Shown here: positions 5,510 to 8,839 of the stretch, one piece after another
How positions within the stretch are numbered: position 1 is the first letter of the stretch
Layout: the number at the start of each line of letters is the position of its first letter
DNA from: Anaerolineaceae bacterium UBA6133
GTDB lineage: Bacteria > Chloroflexota > Anaerolineae > Anaerolineales > Anaerolineaceae
Length of the DNA: 8,839 nt
Direction: 5' to 3'
NCBI GenBank assembly: GCA_002435825.1
Contig: DIVL01000037.1
Span: forward strand, 1 to 8,839
Program-made: the position numbers and the translations under genes
The notes under the pieces: model-generated
The model's input: the letters and a program-made list of their open reading frames with translations, nothing else
Database searches by the model: none
Told to the model about the DNA's origin: nothing

Positions 5510-5992
5510 ATGCACGAAAAGCACGATGTTTTAACCGAACAACTCAACCAGTTTGCTGGCATGACGATGCACATCACCATGATCTACAACATGCAGTTCA
5601 TGCAGGAGCACAATCTCTCCTTTACGCATCTCAACAGCCTTTTCTTCATCCATCGCGCCGGCTGCACCAACATTCACTGCCTTGCTGATCACCTGGGTGT
5701 TACCAAAGCTGCTGTGTCCCAGATGGTAGACCGGCTGGTTGAAGCAGGCTTGATCTCCCGCGAGGAAGACCCAATCGACAGACGCAGCAAGTTGATCTGC
5801 CTGAGCGAGACCGGCGAGAGCCTGGTCCAAAAAGCCTTCCTCACCCGCCGAAAATGGGTGCCAAACCTGGCTGCCAGCCTGACGGAGTCGCAACAAGAGC
5901 AGGCTTGCCAGATCTTTGAGACTGTAAACGAAAAGCTCAGACAAATCCAGAAAGGACTAAATCCCGAAATATCGAGAAATGACCTATGTTAA
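5510..5992 (+). CDS. MarR-family winged-helix transcriptional regulator
   Basis: This 160-residue protein has the usual length for the family. A helical N-terminal part (1-50) would take part in dimerisation. The helix-turn-helix spans about 53-78 (HCLADHLGVTKAAVSQMVDR). The wing follows with EEDPIDRRSKLICLSETGE, containing the Asp90-Arg91-Arg92 motif characteristic of MarR wings. The C-terminal helices (about 104-150) would complete the dimer interface. Cysteines at 52, 57, 97 and 133 are noticeable, but no known redox pair can be named. The ATG at 5510 follows AAGGCAGG (5496-5503) at six bases. The stop overlaps the next gene by seven bases, so translation of regulator and exporter is coupled. 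The likely role is repressor of its own operon, released by a compound that the exporter removes; the ligand is unknown. Confidence 0.9.
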   Translation: MHEKHDVLTEQLNQFAGMTMHITMIYNMQFMQEHNLSFTHLNSLFFIHRAGCTNIHCLADHLGVTKAAVSQMVDRLVEAGLISREEDPIDRRSKLICLSETGESLVQKAFLTRRKWVPNLAASLTESQQEQACQIFETVNEKLRQIQKGLNPEISRNDLC

Positions 5993-8226
5993 GACTAAAA
6001 AAATACTACCGACCTTACATTAAACTCATCCTGCCAGCGATTTTGTTCGTGCTGGTCGTCGCGTGGAGCGATCTGCAATTGCCAGATTACCTTTCGGACA
6101 TCGTCAATATCGGCATCCAGCAAAAGGGGGTAGAATCCGGCGCCCCACTGGTCCTGAGCGAAAGCACTTTCCAGAACATCGGCGAACTCTACCCAGATGA
6201 GCAGGCAGAACTGCTGCAATATTACGAGCTGGTTACCCCGGGCAGTCCACAGTCCGAATCCCTCGCAGCAGATTTCCCCAAAGCCGCAGAAGAGGCGGTC
6301 TATGCTCTGAAGCCGCTCGAGGAGGGAGAGGATCTGGTAGTGGAAAACCTGATTTCCAAACCGCTGGTTTTACTCCAAAGCTTGCGCATGATCCAGGAGA
6401 ATCCTGAACTCGCCACACAAATGCTTGGGGAGAATTTTCCGCTGGACCCCAGCCTGCTCAGCAGTGGGCAGGATCTGCTGAGTTTGCTTTCGATGATGCC
6501 TCAGGCACAACGGGCTCAGCTACTTGACAGCGTCAATCAGCATCTGACCTCGCTTGAAGGAACCATCCTGCATCAAATCACTGTCTCTGCCATTACCAGC
6601 GAGTATTCTGCCCTGAACGCGGACACCGGACGGTTTCAGACTAATTACATCCTGCGCATCGGCGCCCAAATGCTTGTGGTGTCCCTTTTGAGTTTGGTTG
6701 CTACAATAGTAGTCAGCTATTTGGCTTCACTCAGTTCGGCCAGTATTGCCAGGGACATCCGTTCCGGTGTTTTCCGCAAAGTAACAGATTTCAGCAATGC
6801 TGAGTTTGAAAGTTTTTCAACTGCTTCGCTCATCACTCGCACCACCAATGATGTTGACCAGGTTCGGATGGCAATCTTTATGCTGATTCGCATGGGCTTC
6901 CAGGCTCCTCTTATTGGCGGTTTGGGAATCGTGCGCGCCCTCGAAAAAAGCCCGGGTATGTGGTGGACAATCGCATTGTTCGTCGGGGTTTTGATGGTAG
7001 TTATCGTTGCCCTCTTTGCGATTGTCGTCCCACGCTTTGAACGCATCCAGGCTTATATTGACAGACTCAACCTTGTCATGCGCGAGAACCTTTCGGGCAT
7101 CATGGTTGTCAGAGCTTTCAACAAACAGCACTATGAAGAAGCACGCTTTGACGTCGCCAACAAGGATTTGACGAGCAATATGCTCTATATCGGACGCGCG
7201 ATAGCCTTCATATTTCCCGCTATGAACCTGATCATGATGGGAGGCCAAGTCTTCATCATCTGGATCGGGGCGGGCATCATAGCGCAATCCAGCATGCAGG
7301 TCGGCGACTTGATTGCCTTCATGCAGTATGCCATGCAGATCATGTTTTCCTTTTTGAATCTTTCGATGCTCTTTATTTTCATCCCGCGCGCTAACGTTTC
7401 TGCCAACCGCATTGCGGATGTGCTCGAGAAAACAGTTTCCATCACCGATCCAGCCGAACCGGTTGCCTTCGAACAACCTGTGAAGGGCGTGGTGGAGTTT
7501 CATGATGTTGATTTCCGCTATCCAGATGCTGAGGATGACATGCTGCACGATGTCAGTTTTAAGGCAGACCCCGGCAAGGTAACTGCGATTATCGGCTCGA
7601 CAGGCAGTGGAAAATCCACGCTGATCAACCTCTTGCCGCGATTCTTCGATGTTACCAATGGCAAGATCACAATCGATGATATCGACATTCGCGACATACC
7701 TCAGGCAACTTTGCGGGAGCAAATCGGTTTTGCGCCCCAGAAAGGGCTGCTCTTCAGCGGTACTGTTGCCAGCAACCTGCAGGTCGCAAAACCCGACGCC
7801 ACCGAAGAAGAGATGCGCGAAGCAATCGAAATCGCGCAAGCAGCCGACTTCGTCCTGGATGGTGAAGACGGGCTGAATATGCCCATCGCGCAGGGCGGCG
7901 ACAACGTCTCGGGCGGTCAGCGGCAGCGCCTTTCCATCGCCCGCGCCATCATCAAACCCCGCCCGATCTATATCTTTGATGACAGCTTCTCGGCACTGGA
8001 CTTCAAGACCGACTCAGCTCTGCGAAGTGCCCTGCGTCCGCGCGTCGCCAACAGCACCTTTATCATCATTACCCAGCGTGTTTCGACCGCCAAAAATTCT
8101 GACCAGGTCATTGTGCTTGATAACGGAAGGGCGGTCGGCAAAGGAAGCCATCAGTACCTGATGACCAATTGCCCCACTTACCAGGAGATTGCCAGCTCCC
8201 AGTTGAGCGCGGAGGAGTTAGCATGA
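5986..8226 (+). CDS. ABC exporter half-transporter (TMD-NBD) with degenerate ATP site and large extracytoplasmic insert
   Basis: The 746-residue half-exporter is longer than the usual roughly 580 because about 180 hydrophilic residues (32-218) sit between TM1 (about 12-27) and TM2 (about 222-248); they should face outside. Further membrane segments lie near 297-318, 327-348, 405-433 and 441-468. The nucleotide-binding domain (about 501-735) has Tyr512 as a likely A-loop residue, Walker A GSTGSGKST (537-545), Q-loop Gln585, signature VSGGQ (641-645), Walker B IYIFDD (661-666) and D-loop SALD (669-672). The catalytic Glu is replaced by Asp666 and the switch His by Gln697 (ITQRVST). This pattern is known from the degenerate subunit of heterodimeric exporters such as TM287/288. 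The ATG at 5986 overlaps marR by seven bases; the next ABC gene overlaps its stop by four. Multidrug or lipid-like substrate is likely; specificity cannot be read. Confidence 0.92.
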   Translation: MLRLKKYYRPYIKLILPAILFVLVVAWSDLQLPDYLSDIVNIGIQQKGVESGAPLVLSESTFQNIGELYPDEQAELLQYYELVTPGSPQSESLAADFPKAAEEAVYALKPLEEGEDLVVENLISKPLVLLQSLRMIQENPELATQMLGENFPLDPSLLSSGQDLLSLLSMMPQAQRAQLLDSVNQHLTSLEGTILHQITVSAITSEYSALNADTGRFQTNYILRIGAQMLVVSLLSLVATIVVSYLASLSSASIARDIRSGVFRKVTDFSNAEFESFSTASLITRTTNDVDQVRMAIFMLIRMGFQAPLIGGLGIVRALEKSPGMWWTIALFVGVLMVVIVALFAIVVPRFERIQAYIDRLNLVMRENLSGIMVVRAFNKQHYEEARFDVANKDLTSNMLYIGRAIAFIFPAMNLIMMGGQVFIIWIGAGIIAQSSMQVGDLIAFMQYAMQIMFSFLNLSMLFIFIPRANVSANRIADVLEKTVSITDPAEPVAFEQPVKGVVEFHDVDFRYPDAEDDMLHDVSFKADPGKVTAIIGSTGSGKSTLINLLPRFFDVTNGKITIDDIDIRDIPQATLREQIGFAPQKGLLFSGTVASNLQVAKPDATEEEMREAIEIAQAADFVLDGEDGLNMPIAQGGDNVSGGQRQRLSIARAIIKPRPIYIFDDSFSALDFKTDSALRSALRPRVANSTFIIITQRVSTAKNSDQVIVLDNGRAVGKGSHQYLMTNCPTYQEIASSQLSAEELA

Positions 8227-8839
8227 ACCAGCAACCAAACCAAAAACCTATTCAAACCGATCCTAAGAACCCCTTTGCCAACAGTCAAGCCAAGAAGGTG
8301 GAAACAACGCCAAGACCTCTTGGAGGTAGAGGAGGCAGGTTGATGCCCGGTGAGAAAGCGCGCGACTTCAAAGGCAGCATGAAGCAGCTGATCAGCTATC
8401 TTGGACCCTACCGCTGGTCGATCCTGGTAATGATGCTGATGGCTGCAGGCGGCACTGTCTTCTCAATTTTTGGACCGCGCACGCTGGGTCAGGCAATCAC
8501 AGAGCTTTACGCCGGTGTTTTACGCATGGTTCAGGGCGACCCACTGGGTATTGACCTTACCGCGGTTGGGACGATCCTCGTTCGCGTGCTGTTACTTTAT
8601 GTTATTTCATCAGTTCTCAGCCTGGTTCAGGGCTTTATCATGACCAGAATTTCTGCCAACATCACATACAAGATGCGCCAGGAAATCTCACATAAGCTCA
8701 ACCGACTGCCGCTCAGTTATTTCGACCGGGTTACCCAGGGAGAGGTGCTTTCGCGGGTCACCAATGACGTGGATGTCATCAGCAACACGCTCAATCAGAG
8801 TCTCTCGGAAATCATCACCTCCGTCACACGCATCATCGG
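8223..8839 (+). CDS. Second ABC exporter half-transporter, N-terminal part only (cut by window end)
   Basis: The first 205 codons are present. A Gln/Pro/Lys-rich cytoplasmic tail (1-45, with RPLGGRGGRLMPGEKARDFK at 31-50) precedes TM1 (about 65-84) and TM2 (about 115-140). The coupling-helix region follows, with LPLSYFDRVTQGEVLSRVTN (162-181) and NDVDVISNTL (181-190), typical of ABC type-1 exporters. There is no large insert between TM1 and TM2, unlike the partner. The ATG sits in an ATGA overlap with the upstream stop, and GGAGGAG at 8211-8217 lies five bases before it, so translation is coupled and strong. It should be the partner in a heterodimer and is predicted to carry the consensus catalytic Glu and switch His. 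The nucleotide-binding domain lies outside the window, so this cannot be checked here. Confidence 0.9.
   Translation, partial: MNQQPNQKPIQTDPKNPFANSQAKKVETTPRPLGGRGGRLMPGEKARDFKGSMKQLISYLGPYRWSILVMMLMAAGGTVFSIFGPRTLGQAITELYAGVLRMVQGDPLGIDLTAVGTILVRVLLLYVISSVLSLVQGFIMTRISANITYKMRQEISHKLNRLPLSYFDRVTQGEVLSRVTNDVDVISNTLNQSLSEIITSVTRII

Noticed and set aside
6817..7839. Minus-strand open frame of 340 codons inside the ABC gene
   Set aside because: It lies antisense to conserved transmembrane and nucleotide-binding motifs and gives a low-complexity His/Asp-rich product, as expected for a shadow frame.

Overview
The window reads as a bacterial chromosome segment, most plausibly from Chloroflexota class Anaerolineae. 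That is an inference from gene style: an uncoupled DhaM-HPr protein, secreted proteins carrying a YLPL motif, a beta-helix plus InlB-type repeat surface protein, and palindromic intergenic repeats. No rRNA or marker gene confirms it. All supported genes are on the plus strand.

Layout: (1) 52-1114, a two-gene group with a small two-helix membrane protein followed by dhaM, the phosphoryl-transfer subunit of PEP-dependent dihydroxyacetone kinase. dhaK and dhaL are not in the window and would be expected upstream. (2) 1115-2088, about 970 bases with no credible gene. It is packed with palindromes and repeat copies, including three hairpin units that share end modules but have different, still self-complementary, arms. 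(3) 2089-2865, a membrane-anchored extracytoplasmic protein with two FxLYD-like beta domains. (4) 3263-5149, a 628-residue secreted protein: signal peptide, eight near-identical beta-helix repeats, a choice-of-anchor Q-type region, two InlB-B-like repeats and a C-terminal YLPLILR. It has its own candidate promoter and a hairpin just after the stop. (5) 5510-8839, a MarR regulator and two half-size ABC exporters in a tightly overlapping operon behind a strong sigma-70-type promoter with a palindrome at the start site. The second ABC gene runs off the window end.

How the parts work together: DhaM would pass phosphate from PTS enzyme I, via its own HPr domain, to the DhaL-bound nucleotide that phosphorylates dihydroxyacetone. 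The MarR-ABC-ABC operon looks like an autoregulated heterodimeric exporter. Its first subunit has a degenerate ATP site (Asp for the catalytic Glu, Gln for the switch His) and a large extracytoplasmic insert. The two secreted proteins share the YLPL motif, but nothing shows that they act together.

No phage, CRISPR, transposase, tRNA or rRNA was seen. I found no clear novel multi-gene system. The most unusual signals are the hairpin-repeat cluster at 1412-1915, the recombination-prone surface-protein repeats, and the YLPL motif.
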